Source: Emticicia sp. BO119 (GTDB taxonomy: Bacteria > Bacteroidota > Bacteroidia > Cytophagales > Spirosomataceae). From it: a stretch of 64,000 nucleotides of DNA. The DNA is taken from the NCBI RefSeq assembly GCF_013912375.1, contig NZ_JACETV010000004.1, positions 434,001-498,000 on the forward strand. Direction: 5' to 3'. Below the pieces are notes generated by a model. That model was not told where the DNA came from. It searched no databases and was given only the letters and a program-made list of their open reading frames with translations. A program made the position numbers and the translations under genes. Below are positions 1 through 9,565 of this stretch, piece by piece; position 1 is the stretch's first letter; each line of letters opens with the position of its first letter.

Positions 1-1830
1 GCTACTCATGAATTGTTGTCGGGTAAAGTAGCAATGCAACCAGGACAAACTATGGACGGAAGTGGAGATAATTATAAAGGAAATAACCACCAGACGCATG
101 TTTCGGGTACTATGGTCGGGAAAGATATCCCTAATCAGCCATCTGCGCGTGGAATTGCCTACGGTGCAACTGCCAAAAACTATGACTGGGATAATGATTA
201 TACTGAAATGACAGCATTTGCTGGCCAGGGCTACTTGATTTCTAACCATTCTTATGGTTATACTAATGGCGAAGGCGACCCGATATGGCGATTCGGTGCT
301 TATGATGCCTCATCTGTAGCTTTGGATGTGGTTGTAAAAAATGCACCAAATTATCTGCCGTTTATAGCAGTAGGCAATGAGCAAGATCCTAATGCAACCG
401 ATGACCAGAATAAACATATGAATGGCAATTGGCTTAAAGGTGGTTTTGATATGGTTACAGGAACTTCTGCATCAAAAAATGTGGTAACAGTAGGAGCTGT
501 GAATGGTGATAAAACGATGTCAACCTACAGTAACTGGGGCCCAACTGACGACGGCCGTGTAAAACCTGATGTTGTTGCCAAAGGAACAGGTATTAACTCT
601 TCACTTTTTGCTATTGAAGGCACTAATACCCCCTCTGACAATGCTTATAGTGGTAATGGAGACGAATCGAGCGGAACTTCTTATGCTACACCTGCTGTGG
701 CAGCATCTGGGCTGTTATTACAGCAATATTATAATAAACTCAATAATGCTTATATGAAGGCATCAACCTTAAAAGCATTACTGCTGGGCACAGCAGAAGA
801 CTTAGGACTAACTGGCCCTGATTCTAAGTTTGGCTGGGGATTGGTAAATATTGAAAAAGCGGCTAATGCCATTAAATATAGAAGTAGTTCGGTAAATCCG
901 ACAAGTCAAACACATGCCGATGCTACCAGTAAAGGTGCTTATATTGAAGAAATTACAGTTAACCCTACTAATAACTCAACAGCTGAATTATATCGTACAG
1001 TTAAAGCCAGCGGTTGTGAGCCATTGATTGTCTCTATTGCCTGGACTGATGATGAAGGTGTAGAACAAATGGAAGAAGATGGCGTCGACAATACTGCAAG
1101 CAGAATGATTTATGATTTTGATATGTTAGTGAAAAATATGGGTACTAATGCCGAAACCCGAACCTGGAAGCCAGTGACAATGGCTAATAGAACACAGGCT
1201 GCCACGATTTCTACTACCTGGTTTGATGGCAATGGTAATAATTATAAACAGGTAAAAATAGCCACCCCAACACCAAATCAGGAATATAGAATTGCTATCA
1301 GAAAGAAAACCTCATCGCCTGCTGCTGCAAGACTGATTTCAATGGTTGTAACAGGAACTATGATGGCTGCACCTGCAGGCAATACGAATCAGACCTTAGC
1401 CAACGGTTCCACAATTGCCAATATAGTAGTTACGGGTTCAGACATTAAATGGTATGATGCCGCTGCAGGAGGTAATTTATTGAATAGCTCAGCTGAACTG
1501 ATGGATGGAACCACCTATTATGCTTCACAGATGATTAATGGTTGTGAAAGTGCAAGGTTAGCTATTACTATTACTTTAGAAGGAGAAACCTCCCCATGCC
1601 CACCAACCCTTACCTTAGTGAATCCTGCAAATAACGTGGCTTCAGGGGTAGTTAATCTGAAAGCAAGTAATTCTATCGAAGCCAGCCATATTATTTCGGG
1701 AACAGCAAAAGTAGCCTTAAAAGCCGGAAATAGAATAGAATTGAAGCCAAGCACCAATGGAGGTGGTACTACTTTTGAAGTAGCTAACGGAGCAGTTTTT
1801 CAGGCTACAATCGGAGGTTGTGAGAACTGA
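1..1830 (+). CDS. Secreted subtilisin-like serine protease (S8), 5' end outside window
   Basis: The frame is open from base 1, so the start, signal peptide and catalytic Asp region lie upstream of the window. Visible are the catalytic His segment (HQTHVSGTMVG), an oxyanion-hole Asn candidate (AVGNEQ) and the Ser motif GTSYATPAVAA, in the normal S8 order. After the protease domain come a beta-rich region that could be a P-like domain, an Ig-like segment of the kind found in Bacteroidota surface proteins (WYDAAAGG...TYYAS), and a C-terminal 3-coathanger stack domain (SNSIEAS...AGNRIELKPS...GAVFQATIGGC). No type IX secretion C-terminal domain is seen. The protein probably acts outside the cell on protein substrates. 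The family is certain; substrate and final location are not. It converges on the response regulator gene that follows. Confidence 0.9.
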   Translation, partial: ATHELLSGKVAMQPGQTMDGSGDNYKGNNHQTHVSGTMVGKDIPNQPSARGIAYGATAKNYDWDNDYTEMTAFAGQGYLISNHSYGYTNGEGDPIWRFGAYDASSVALDVVVKNAPNYLPFIAVGNEQDPNATDDQNKHMNGNWLKGGFDMVTGTSASKNVVTVGAVNGDKTMSTYSNWGPTDDGRVKPDVVAKGTGINSSLFAIEGTNTPSDNAYSGNGDESSGTSYATPAVAASGLLLQQYYNKLNNAYMKASTLKALLLGTAEDLGLTGPDSKFGWGLVNIEKAANAIKYRSSSVNPTSQTHADATSKGAYIEEITVNPTNNSTAELYRTVKASGCEPLIVSIAWTDDEGVEQMEEDGVDNTASRMIYDFDMLVKNMGTNAETRTWKPVTMANRTQAATISTTWFDGNGNNYKQVKIATPTPNQEYRIAIRKKTSSPAAARLISMVVTGTMMAAPAGNTNQTLANGSTIANIVVTGSDIKWYDAAAGGNLLNSSAELMDGTTYYASQMINGCESARLAITITLEGETSPCPPTLTLVNPANNVASGVVNLKASNSIEASHIISGTAKVALKAGNRIELKPSTNGGGTTFEVANGAVFQATIGGCEN

Positions 1831-1849
1831 TAGAGTAGATGATTCATTA

Positions 1850-1886
1850 GATTGGTTGAAACGCATTGCCTGTGTTTCAACCAATC
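1850..1886. terminator. Convergent hairpin between protease and response regulator genes
   Basis: A perfect 13-bp inverted repeat (GATTGGTTGAAAC, then GTTTCAACCAATC) with an 11-nt loop lies between the two convergent stop codons. It overlaps the last bases of the regulator gene. There is no strong T-tract on either side, so calling it a terminator rests on its position and stem strength. Confidence 0.6.
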
Positions 1887-2508
1887 ACTTAAAATACCTG
1901 GTAGCCCAGATAAGCAGAATATTTTTTTCTTTGGGTAATTCGAGTTTCTGAATAATACTTGTTCGGTGTCCTTCTACTGTTTTCTCTGAAATAAAAAGCA
2001 TATCGGCAATTTGCTTGGAGGTTTTTTGTTGGGCTATCAGCTCTAACACTTTTTTCTCGGTAAAAGTAAGCCTCTCGATAGGATAGTTTTGACTACCTGA
2101 GTGAGTATCTATCACTAAATCATTTTCAAGATTTTTACTTATATATTGACCTCCTTTTTTTACAATTTCTATACATTTCTGTAACTCCTCCTGCGCATTT
2201 TCTTTGAGAATATAACCTGCTACACCCCATTGATTTGCCTTTCTGAAGATAGTCATTTCTTTGTGCATGGTCAGGAGAATAACTCTTGTAAGTAATTTCA
2301 GGCGATACACTTTTTCTAAAACTTCAAGGCCATCCATTCCCGGCATATTGATGTCTAAAATGGCTACAGCAGGCTGATGCGATGAAATTAAATTGAAGGC
2401 TGTAATCCCGTTCGAGCATACATCTTCTACTTTATAACCTAAAGACTCAACAAAAGCTTTGGTGCCCATTAATGTAAAAGGATGGTCGTCTGCAATGAGT
2501 ATTCTCAT
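1885..2508 (-). CDS. NarL/FixJ-family response regulator
   Basis: A 207-aa protein with an N-terminal receiver domain: acidic pair at D7-D8, phospho-acceptor D52 in AILDINMPG, and a Thr in the LLTMH segment. A LuxR-type helix-turn-helix spans about residues 145-190 (LTFTEKKVLELIAQQKTSKQIADML, ISEKTVEGHR). It should bind DNA when phosphorylated. Its ATG overlaps the stop of the upstream kinase gene by 4 bases (ATGA), so the two are translationally coupled and very likely cognate. Target genes cannot be read from the sequence. Confidence 0.93.
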   Translation of the reverse strand: MRILIADDHPFTLMGTKAFVESLGYKVEDVCSNGITAFNLISSHQPAVAILDINMPGMDGLEVLEKVYRLKLLTRVILLTMHKEMTIFRKANQWGVAGYILKENAQEELQKCIEIVKKGGQYISKNLENDLVIDTHSGSQNYPIERLTFTEKKVLELIAQQKTSKQIADMLFISEKTVEGHRTSIIQKLELPKEKNILLIWATRYFK

Positions 2509-4487
2509 GATTTTTTAGGGATATGAATCGTAATAACAGTACCATCTGCCGAAGAATTAATATGTGCTTCTCCACCAATCACACGGCTTCTTTCAATAAT
2601 ATTATGCAAGCCAAAAGCTTTACCACTATTCAATGTTTCTTTTACATGAAAACCCTTCCCATTATCTTTTATCTCTATCAGAATATATGTTGGTTGCTCA
2701 TTAATAGTGATTTTGGCTGCGTGTGCATTAGCATATTTAATGATATTACTTAAGGTCTCCTGAATAATCCGGTAAATCTGAAGCTCATTAGCCGAACTCA
2801 ATGAGCCTGTATAATTGACATCTGTACTGATAAAGAAATTATGCTGATTCTGAATCCGTTCAACCAATTGTTCAATATTGGGCACTAAACCAATTTTATC
2901 AAACATAACCGGATGCAAGTTCCGGCTGATACCCCTTATATCATTAATAATTGTATCAATTTTACTGCTAACTGCTTTTGTGTCTTTACTTAATGACGAT
3001 TTCAGATTCAATAATTCATGGCTTATACTATCATGTAAATCTCCGGCAATGCGTTTACGTTCTTCCTCTGTATTCTCTAAAAGTTGTCTGGTAAAATTAG
3101 CGCTACTCTCTTTTTCCAGTTTTAATGTTTTTTGTCTTTGCCATAAATAATAAGCTGATGCCGCCGCTATTAAGCCAATAATGGAGGCAATCAGAAGGGC
3201 TATAAAAGTATTTTTCTGAGTCAGTTCTTTATGCTGCAATTCTATTTGCTGTTCCTTCTTTTCAGTCTGATATTTTCTGTCAAATTCTTTTACTTTTATC
3301 CGTAAGGCTTTGTTACTAACACTATCTTGGGCTGTTTGCGCATTTTTTAAATATTTCATGGCAGCTTTATAGTTACCTTTAGTATTGGCGTTCTCCGAAA
3401 GTATCTGATTATATAGTGCAAGACGGGCATAATCTTTATTCTCTTTTAGTTTCGGCAGAGCATTTGAATAAAAACTAATATTACCTGACTTTTCCCCTAC
3501 TTTTTCGTCATAAACAAATTTTGCGTAGTTATAATAATCTAATGAAGATCCGGTGCTTCTTTCCAGACTGAAAGGTTTTATTTCGTCAAGCGTTTTTTTT
3601 GCTTCATCTAATTTATTATCATGTATTAACTTCAAGACATACCAGCTATTAATCGCCAGCTTATCATCTTCGGTTTTATGAGGCCATTGCCTGAATAGAG
3701 TCATCGTAGAATCAATAAGCGGATATAAATCAGGATGTTGCATCTGGTCATAAAGATCCATCCTGTTTAATGAAACCGTCAGAATACCAGAAGTGTCACG
3801 CGCTTCTCTGACAACCCTAAGGCCTTGATTTTCATATTTCATAGCCTCGGGGAAATCGTCCTGAGAACGATAGATACAGGCAATCCCCGAATAACAAGCA
3901 GATATAAATACAGTATCTCTTTGTGTTTCAAACATCTCGAGTGCTTTATAGGCCGATTTGAGTGATTGTTCAAGTTTGCCATTATTGAGATGTCCGAACA
4001 ATAGACCATAATTTATATCAGCAACATTCTGAAATGTATAAAAGTCTTTAGGTTGAATAACCCCTTTGTTAAGATAATAAGAGCAATTATCATACTCTCC
4101 ATTATCGCAGTAAGTGATACCGATATTATGATAGATACCTGAAAAATAGCGGTCTTGTAGCTTTGAACTATATTTATTTACAAAATTGATTGATACCTGA
4201 AGGAAAGCCGTATCATACTTAAAGTTATTAGCAATATTTCTTCCGGCCCAGAACAAAATCTGTGAAGCTGAATCAATCTTATTTTCAGAAACTAATCGAT
4301 TAAACCGCTTATAAAAAAGAGGTAGATAGGTGCTGTCGTGGAGACTACTATCGGCATTCAGATAGCTACAATAAGCATCCAGTTTTTCATCAGATTTTTT
4401 TTGAAAGATTTTTTCACTTGTATCACCCTTTGAACAGGATACAAAGCCTATAGGAGCTATTAGTAGAATGATAAATAATCTCAGCAT
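2505..4487 (-). CDS. TPR sensor histidine kinase (HisKA_3/HPK7 type) with lipobox
   Basis: A 660-aa protein. Residues 1-18 form a hydrophobic leader ending in FVSC, a plausible lipobox with C18. About 370 residues of TPR-like helices follow, then a single membrane segment near 428-449, a short coiled linker, the HisKA_3 phospho-acceptor region (EERKRIAGDLHDSISHEL, H485) and a C-terminal HATPase with N-box (ETLSNIIKYANAH) and glycine-rich boxes (DNGKGF, GLHNI). It should phosphorylate the NarL-type regulator encoded just downstream with a 4-base overlap. The TPR sensor would be periplasmic. The combination of lipobox and internal membrane helix is noted as odd; the leader may instead be an ordinary signal peptide. 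Confidence 0.9.
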   Translation of the reverse strand: MLRLFIILLIAPIGFVSCSKGDTSEKIFQKKSDEKLDAYCSYLNADSSLHDSTYLPLFYKRFNRLVSENKIDSASQILFWAGRNIANNFKYDTAFLQVSINFVNKYSSKLQDRYFSGIYHNIGITYCDNGEYDNCSYYLNKGVIQPKDFYTFQNVADINYGLLFGHLNNGKLEQSLKSAYKALEMFETQRDTVFISACYSGIACIYRSQDDFPEAMKYENQGLRVVREARDTSGILTVSLNRMDLYDQMQHPDLYPLIDSTMTLFRQWPHKTEDDKLAINSWYVLKLIHDNKLDEAKKTLDEIKPFSLERSTGSSLDYYNYAKFVYDEKVGEKSGNISFYSNALPKLKENKDYARLALYNQILSENANTKGNYKAAMKYLKNAQTAQDSVSNKALRIKVKEFDRKYQTEKKEQQIELQHKELTQKNTFIALLIASIIGLIAAASAYYLWQRQKTLKLEKESSANFTRQLLENTEEERKRIAGDLHDSISHELLNLKSSLSKDTKAVSSKIDTIINDIRGISRNLHPVMFDKIGLVPNIEQLVERIQNQHNFFISTDVNYTGSLSSANELQIYRIIQETLSNIIKYANAHAAKITINEQPTYILIEIKDNGKGFHVKETLNSGKAFGLHNIIERSRVIGGEAHINSSADGTVITIHIPKKS

Positions 4488-4735
4488 GGGGCTTGTATGG
4501 TAGGTTAGAGCATATATTAAGAGTAATTAATGGTCTTCGTAAAAGTATTCAATCAAAATTAAACGAAATTTTCTTAAATATTTCTGTTGTATCCTAAAAT
4601 AGGGGTTTCCCCTTATATGTATTGGTTGAGTTTTTTTTGGGAAGTCACGTGAGCCAAAATCAGTGTCACTTTTATCAAAGAAAAAGGGATAATTGCATCA
4701 CAATTACCCCCTTTCTGATTGTCGAAATAGTAAAT

Positions 4736-6007
4736 TTAAATCATTCTTCTCAATTTAAAGCTGGCAAATTTCAACTCTCCTTTTCGTCTGATGAAAAGCT
4801 CTACATCTTTGCCTTCTTTTCTTGATAAGATTTTGTAAATTTCGCTGATAGCCATATCCTTTACATTCTGGTTATTAACAAAAATAATTTCGTCGCCTTC
4901 TTTTAAGCCTGCATCATAGGCAGGAGAATTTTCAATAACCTTATTAATATAATATTGATTAAACTGGTCTCCTCTTGCCCGAACATCCATGCCACTCATA
5001 TCGTGTTCAAAGGTCTCTTTGATGCGATTCTTGATAGGTTTCAGAATCATATAGCCATCTTTATAATTGAGAGTTACCGTGAAACGTCTCAATAGTTCAC
5101 AACCAATACTACCTTGCCTGCCTTGAGTGGTAGGCGGAAATTTCATACTGAAAGAAAGGCTGTCAGGGAATGAAGCTAAAATGTCTTTCATTTCGAGTGA
5201 CCCCATACGTATTTTATCTACTCTCCCAATATGGCCATTTATTTCACCATTCAATCCTCTTCCCAGATTGGCTCTCATTACTTTGCCGGGTAATTGAATA
5301 GGTTCTTTTTCGCTGGCGTTTAATAGGAGTGCATGTCCTGCACCTGTATCAATTACCAGTCGCATCGGAATTTCCTTATTATCGTTGCTCACCATTGCAA
5401 TGGCATCAGTATAAGGTTTCGATTGCGTCAGCACAATCGGATAAATAGTACCCATTGACCGCTTATACTTGAACTTGTTGGGGTCTGTAAGAGAGAGCAT
5501 CTTATGCTCGAAGTCAATAGTAACTACAAAATTGCTAAAAATGTCATGTCCGAAAATACCATGAATAGGTACACCCAAAAATTCCGATAGTTTCAATACA
5601 TCTTCATCTAACACAACAATATTTTGTTGCGTTGCCACTATATCTCCCATTCTAATCGTATGTCCTACCGACACATTCGCCATCAGGTCTCCTCCTTCAC
5701 CAGCACCTGTTATTTTGACACGGCGTACATACTTCACGTCTAATGTCAGTGCTCGTTTGGGGTCGGTTACGATAGTTGAAGTTACCCCCGTATCTAAAAT
5801 AAAACGCAGGGTATCTGAGTCGTCAAGAGTAGCTTTTAAAACGATAAGATTAGCATGTAGGTCAAACGGGAATTTGGCAAATTTCTGTTTTTTCCCTCTA
5901 AAGTGATACCCGTATCTGGTATCTTTTTTCCTGTCTTTTTGAGCAAAAGCCAATTGGCTTGAAATCAACAAGATAGCTATTATACAGAGTCTGTAAAACT
6001 TTTCCAT
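4736..6007 (-). CDS. Exported retropepsin-like aspartic protease with C-terminal PDZ domain
   Basis: A 423-aa protein with a Sec signal peptide (cleavage near LAFAQ). Two aspartic protease half-domains each carry a DTG triad: D72-T73-G74 (FILDTGVTS) and D220-T221-G222 (LVIDTGAGH). Both active-site aspartates are therefore present in one chain. Residues about 355-423 form a PDZ domain (SPAYDAGLKEGDEIIFVNN, then a strand-rich end), likely for substrate or partner binding. This architecture is common in Bacteroidota exported proteins of unknown substrate. The gene stands alone between the two-component pair and the trp operon, about 170 bp beyond the trpA stop. Confidence 0.88.
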   Translation of the reverse strand: MEKFYRLCIIAILLISSQLAFAQKDRKKDTRYGYHFRGKKQKFAKFPFDLHANLIVLKATLDDSDTLRFILDTGVTSTIVTDPKRALTLDVKYVRRVKITGAGEGGDLMANVSVGHTIRMGDIVATQQNIVVLDEDVLKLSEFLGVPIHGIFGHDIFSNFVVTIDFEHKMLSLTDPNKFKYKRSMGTIYPIVLTQSKPYTDAIAMVSNDNKEIPMRLVIDTGAGHALLLNASEKEPIQLPGKVMRANLGRGLNGEINGHIGRVDKIRMGSLEMKDILASFPDSLSFSMKFPPTTQGRQGSIGCELLRRFTVTLNYKDGYMILKPIKNRIKETFEHDMSGMDVRARGDQFNQYYINKVIENSPAYDAGLKEGDEIIFVNNQNVKDMAISEIYKILSRKEGKDVELFIRRKGELKFASFKLRRMI

Positions 6008-6177
6008 AGCTATAGCCTTTTCTGTAAATATAGGTATTAAAATTCTAAGGAAATTTAGAATATTTTATAGAGAAACAAAAGTTTTTTTAAAAGAGTTTTA
6101 GCTTTTTAGCCAATTTTTAATGCTTTTTTGGGAAAAACCGCTAAAAAATGAGACTGCTGTTCTGAATTTCCTTTATC

Positions 6178-6954
6178 TTATCCTATTTTTACAGATTTTA
6201 TATATTCTACCACGTCTGCTCTGATGTCTGAAGCAGACTGTAGCACACGAATAAACTGGCTTCCAATTATAGCTCCTGCCGCATATTCTGATGCTTTTGT
6301 GAAGGTAGCATGGTCTTTTATACCAAAACCGATTAGTCTTGGATTTTTAAGATTCATGGCGTTTACCCGGTTGAAGTAAGCTTCCATTTCATCAGAAATA
6401 CCCGAAGTCTTACCTGTTACGCTGGCACTACTTACCATATAAATAAAACCATCTGAAATCTCGTCGATACGCCTTATACGAGCGGCAGTTGTTTGTGGTG
6501 TTATCAGGAATATATTCAGTAAACCGTATTTGTCAAATACGGGCTTGTATTCTTCATAATATTCGTCCATTGGTAAGTCAGGCAGAATCAAACCGTCAAC
6601 TCCCACTTCCTGACATTTCTGGCAGAAATTTTCAATACCGAATTGTAACACCGGATTAATGTAGCCCATCAGAATAACCGGTATCTGTACTTTTGATCGC
6701 ATTCCTGCCAATTGCTCAAAGAGTACTTTCAAACTCATGCCATTATCCAGAGCAATCTGGTTTGATTGCTGGATGGTCTCACCGTCTGCTACAGGGTCAG
6801 AGTAGGGCATCCCGATTTCGGCAATATCTGCCCCTGCCTCTTGCAAAGCTTCTAATATAGGCATAGTATCGGCCAATTTCGGATAACCTGCCGTAAAATA
6901 GAGATTCAATACATTATGAAGCCTGGTTTGAAAAAGCTTTGTAATACGATTCAT
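6178..6954 (-). CDS. trpA: Tryptophan synthase alpha chain
   Basis: Cleaves indole-3-glycerol phosphate to indole and glyceraldehyde 3-phosphate; indole passes to TrpB. The 258-aa TIM-barrel protein has the catalytic Glu46 and Asp57 in AEIGMPYSDPVADG, and the conserved GYINPVLQFG and IGFGIKDHA segments. The ATG at 6954 was chosen: an open frame continues 15 codons upstream, but that extension is a Phe/Ile-rich artefact with no family counterpart. It is the last gene of the trp operon, separated from trpB by the Dabb-domain gene. No clear intrinsic terminator was seen in the roughly 170 bp after it. Confidence 0.96.
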   Translation of the reverse strand: MNRITKLFQTRLHNVLNLYFTAGYPKLADTMPILEALQEAGADIAEIGMPYSDPVADGETIQQSNQIALDNGMSLKVLFEQLAGMRSKVQIPVILMGYINPVLQFGIENFCQKCQEVGVDGLILPDLPMDEYYEEYKPVFDKYGLLNIFLITPQTTAARIRRIDEISDGFIYMVSSASVTGKTSGISDEMEAYFNRVNAMNLKNPRLIGFGIKDHATFTKASEYAAGAIIGSQFIRVLQSASDIRADVVEYIKSVKIG

Positions 6955-7041
6955 AAAATCAATAAAATAAAAATAGATAAAGATGAAAAGAACAGGCAAG
7001 CCAAACTGATAGATATAGGCTCGCTCGCCTGACAGAAGACA

Positions 7042-7422
7042 TTACTTACTTGCCCAGTAATCGAGCACCAGAACTTTATCTAAATGTGGCCCTAATACCC
7101 CAACAAAAGCTTTATGTGCCGGGTGAGGTAGATAAACCTCGCGGTCTTTTTCTGATTTAAAGCTCACAAAGAATAAATGAGTAAATCCTTGGTTCAGATT
7201 TTCCGGGCTGTTATTGGTTCCCCATTCAAAATCAGCAATTTCTTTGATTTGTGTCGGGAGTGCCTTGAAAGCCTCTTCTACTTTCTTAATATCTTCAGGG
7301 CTACTGGTATCTTTAAACTTGAATAAAACAGCGTGGCGAAGGAGTTTCGCAGGCTCTTTTTTTTGTGCATTTGCCATATAAAAAAAGGGTAATAAAGCGA
7401 TGGTTAATAGAAGAGTTTTCAT
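7042..7422 (-). CDS. Exported Dabb (stress-responsive alpha/beta barrel) domain protein
   Basis: A 126-aa protein with a signal peptide (residues 1-19, ending MANAQ) followed by a single Dabb domain of the dimeric alpha/beta-barrel superfamily: LLRHAVLFKFKD at the start, then FEWGTNNSPE, THLFFVSFKSEKDREVYLPHPAHKAFV and the VLDYWA end. These match the family pattern (His near the first strand, HP.H motif). The enzymatic role of this family is unsettled. It sits between trpB and trpA on the same strand, which is unusual because TrpA and TrpB are normally adjacent. An export signal argues against a direct role in tryptophan synthesis. Confidence 0.88.
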   Translation of the reverse strand: MKTLLLTIALLPFFYMANAQKKEPAKLLRHAVLFKFKDTSSPEDIKKVEEAFKALPTQIKEIADFEWGTNNSPENLNQGFTHLFFVSFKSEKDREVYLPHPAHKAFVGVLGPHLDKVLVLDYWASK

Positions 7423-7460
7423 TATTTATTTTGGATTGTTGTTTGATTAAATTTTCTGCT

Positions 7461-7546
7461 ACAATGTACACAAAGTAGGCACAATATTGCCCTATTTAAT
7501 ATGCCGCAATAAAATTGTGTAACATTGTGTGCTTGGTGTACATTGT
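7461..7546. repeat. Imperfect inverted repeat in the trpB-Dabb gap
   Basis: The arms ACAATGTACAC (7461-7471) and GTGTACATTGT (7536-7546) are perfect complements, and the flanking sequence continues the palindrome imperfectly inward (GCACAATATTG against ACAATGTTACAC). On the minus strand the transcript could fold into a long hairpin between trpB and the Dabb gene. It may be a processing or attenuation element, or a small mobile palindrome. No second copy was found in the window. Confidence 0.55.
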
Positions 7547-7579
7547 GGCAATTACGTTGTGGCAGTTAAAAAAAGTAAC

Positions 7580-8788
7580 TTACAGATACTTCATATAAGT
7601 AGCCAGATCCTTATCTCCACGGCCAGATAAATTCACAACAACCGTTTCGTTTGCACCAGCATTGAGATATTTCAAGACACTAAGCGCATGGGCCGATTCG
7701 ATGGCAGGAATGATACCCTCCAATTTGGTTAATTCAAAGCCTGCTTCGATAGATTCGTCATCAGTAATGGCATAAAACTTTGCCCTACCCGAATCCCATA
7801 AATGCGCGTGTAATGGCCCAATGCCTGGATAATCCAATCCGGCAGAAATACTATGCGGTTCAACTACCTGTCCGTCTTCGGTTTGCATCAGGATGCTTTT
7901 ACTGCCATGTAAAACACCCGGCTTACCTAAAAATGTAGTAGCGGCCGACATACCCGAATGAATACCGTGTCCACCTGCTTCAGCAGCAATGAGTTTAACA
8001 TCGGGTTCGTCCAAAAAATGATAAAATGCTCCGGCGGCATTAGAACCACCCCCAACGCAGGCAATCACATAATCGGGGTTTTCTTTGCCAGTTTTCTCGA
8101 AGAGCTGAGAGCGGATTTCTTCTGAAATAACCGATTGAAAACGTGCCACCATATCAGGATAAGGATGAGGACCAACAACACTGCCGATGATATAGTGTGT
8201 ATCTACCGGATTATTAATCCAGTGTCGCAGGGCTTCATTGGTAGCATCTTTCAGGGTTTTTGAGCCACTTGAAGCGGGTCGAACTTCTGCGCCAAGCATT
8301 TTCATACGAGCCACATTTGGTGCCTGACGCTGAATGTCAATTTCACCCATATAGACAATACATTCCAGACCCATCAAGGCGCAAACAGTAGCTGTGGCAA
8401 CTCCATGCTGTCCTGCACCTGTTTCAGCTACTATTTTGTGTTTACCAAGACGTTTGGCTAAGAGTATCTGCCCGATGGTATTGTTTACCTTATGCGCGCC
8501 TGTATGACACAGGTCTTCACGTTTGAGATAAATATTGGTTTTGTATTTTTCTGACAAGCGATTAGCAAAATAGAGAGGAGTTGGGCGTCCTACATAATTT
8601 TTCAATAAATCCTGAAATTCTTCCTGAAAATCCGGTTGACTGATAATCTGCAAATAGTTCTGCTGTAATTCTTCTACATTCGGATATAACATTTCAGGAA
8701 TATAGGCACCACCAAATTTCCCATAATAGCCTTTTGCGTTTACCCCAAAGGCTGTTTCTTGTCCTTTATGTTGTTCTATGCTTGTCAT
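7580..8788 (-). CDS. trpB: Tryptophan synthase beta chain
   Basis: PLP enzyme joining indole and L-serine to make L-tryptophan. The 402-aa sequence shows the cofactor lysine K100 in [14 protein letters not shown], the [10 protein letters not shown] motif, the phosphate-binding [10 protein letters not shown] loop and the SGRGDKD end, all typical of TrpB1. Length is usual for the family. The downstream neighbour is the Dabb gene (gap about 157 bp with an inverted repeat); the upstream neighbour trpF is 30 bp away. Confidence 0.97.
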   Translation of the reverse strand: MTSIEQHKGQETAFGVNAKGYYGKFGGAYIPEMLYPNVEELQQNYLQIISQPDFQEEFQDLLKNYVGRPTPLYFANRLSEKYKTNIYLKREDLCHTGAHKVNNTIGQILLAKRLGKHKIVAETGAGQHGVATATVCALMGLECIVYMGEIDIQRQAPNVARMKMLGAEVRPASSGSKTLKDATNEALRHWINNPVDTHYIIGSVVGPHPYPDMVARFQSVISEEIRSQLFEKTGKENPDYVIACVGGGSNAAGAFYHFLDEPDVKLIAAEAGGHGIHSGMSAATTFLGKPGVLHGSKSILMQTEDGQVVEPHSISAGLDYPGIGPLHAHLWDSGRAKFYAITDDESIEAGFELTKLEGIIPAIESAHALSVLKYLNAGANETVVVNLSGRGDKDLATYMKYL

Positions 8789-8818
8789 TTTATTAAGTTT
8801 TCTATCGTAAATTCTTTA

Positions 8819-9457
8819 TCATACCTGTATGCTTTTTCGTTCACGCATTTTTGTAATCAATTCGGCTATTTTTTCAATATCTTTTATGCCGGGTTCAACT
8901 TCAAACTTGCTATTTACATCAAAAGCATAAGGTTTAGGTGTAATAGTAGCTAATTCGTCTAAATTGTCAAGACTGATTCCTCCGGCTAAAAAATACGGCT
9001 TCTGATTATCGTATTTTTTCAGAATGCTCCAATCGAATGTAACACCATTGCCACCATAGCCGTCTCCTTTGGCATCAAATAAAAAGAAATCAACGTGCGG
9101 CTTGTAGTTATTCAATTGGCTGAAAATAAAAGTTTCGTCCAAACGGAATGCTTTAATGATGTTAACCCCTTTTAATCGTAGACTTTTACAAAAATCAGGC
9201 GTTTCGTTGCCATGCAGCTGCACATACTGAAGATTATATTTTTTCACATTCTGTAAAATATAATCGACTGTTGAATTCACAAAAACACCTACTTTTCTGA
9301 CTTCTCTGGTTATGGATTGAATCAATTCAACATCTAACAGATTACCAACGAATCGTGGAGACTTATCGTAAAAAATAAAGCCGATAAAGTCAGGTTTGAG
9401 CTCGATAAGCTCTTTAATGTTTTCGGCATCTCGCATGCCACAGACTTTCAGTTTCAT
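8819..9457 (-). CDS. trpF: Phosphoribosylanthranilate isomerase
   Basis: Isomerises phosphoribosylanthranilate to CdRP, the third pathway-specific step. The 212-aa TIM barrel begins with the signature KVCGMRD (catalytic C6), contains VGVFVN and YVQLHGNE, the catalytic acid D128 in FLFDAKGDGYGG, and LAGGISLDN. It is encoded as a separate protein, not fused to trpC. It lies in the trp operon between trpC and trpB. Confidence 0.95.
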   Translation of the reverse strand: MKLKVCGMRDAENIKELIELKPDFIGFIFYDKSPRFVGNLLDVELIQSITREVRKVGVFVNSTVDYILQNVKKYNLQYVQLHGNETPDFCKSLRLKGVNIIKAFRLDETFIFSQLNNYKPHVDFFLFDAKGDGYGGNGVTFDWSILKKYDNQKPYFLAGGISLDNLDELATITPKPYAFDVNSKFEVEPGIKDIEKIAELITKMRERKSIQV

Positions 9458-9464
9458 AAAAATT

Positions 9465-9487
9465 ATTTCCTTGCCCCCAAAGGAAAT
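9465..9487. repeat. Small hairpin between trpC and trpF
   Basis: An 8-bp perfect inverted repeat (ATTTCCTT and AAGGAAAT) with a C-rich 7-base loop in the 108-bp gap. There is no T-tract, so it is unlikely to stop transcription. It could be an mRNA processing or stability hairpin. Confidence 0.4.
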
Positions 9488-9565
9488 TTAATTTTACTCA
9501 TACTCGGGACCAAAGCATGAATTGTAGAAAAATCTAATAAAAGATGTCAAAATTAACATTTTTTA

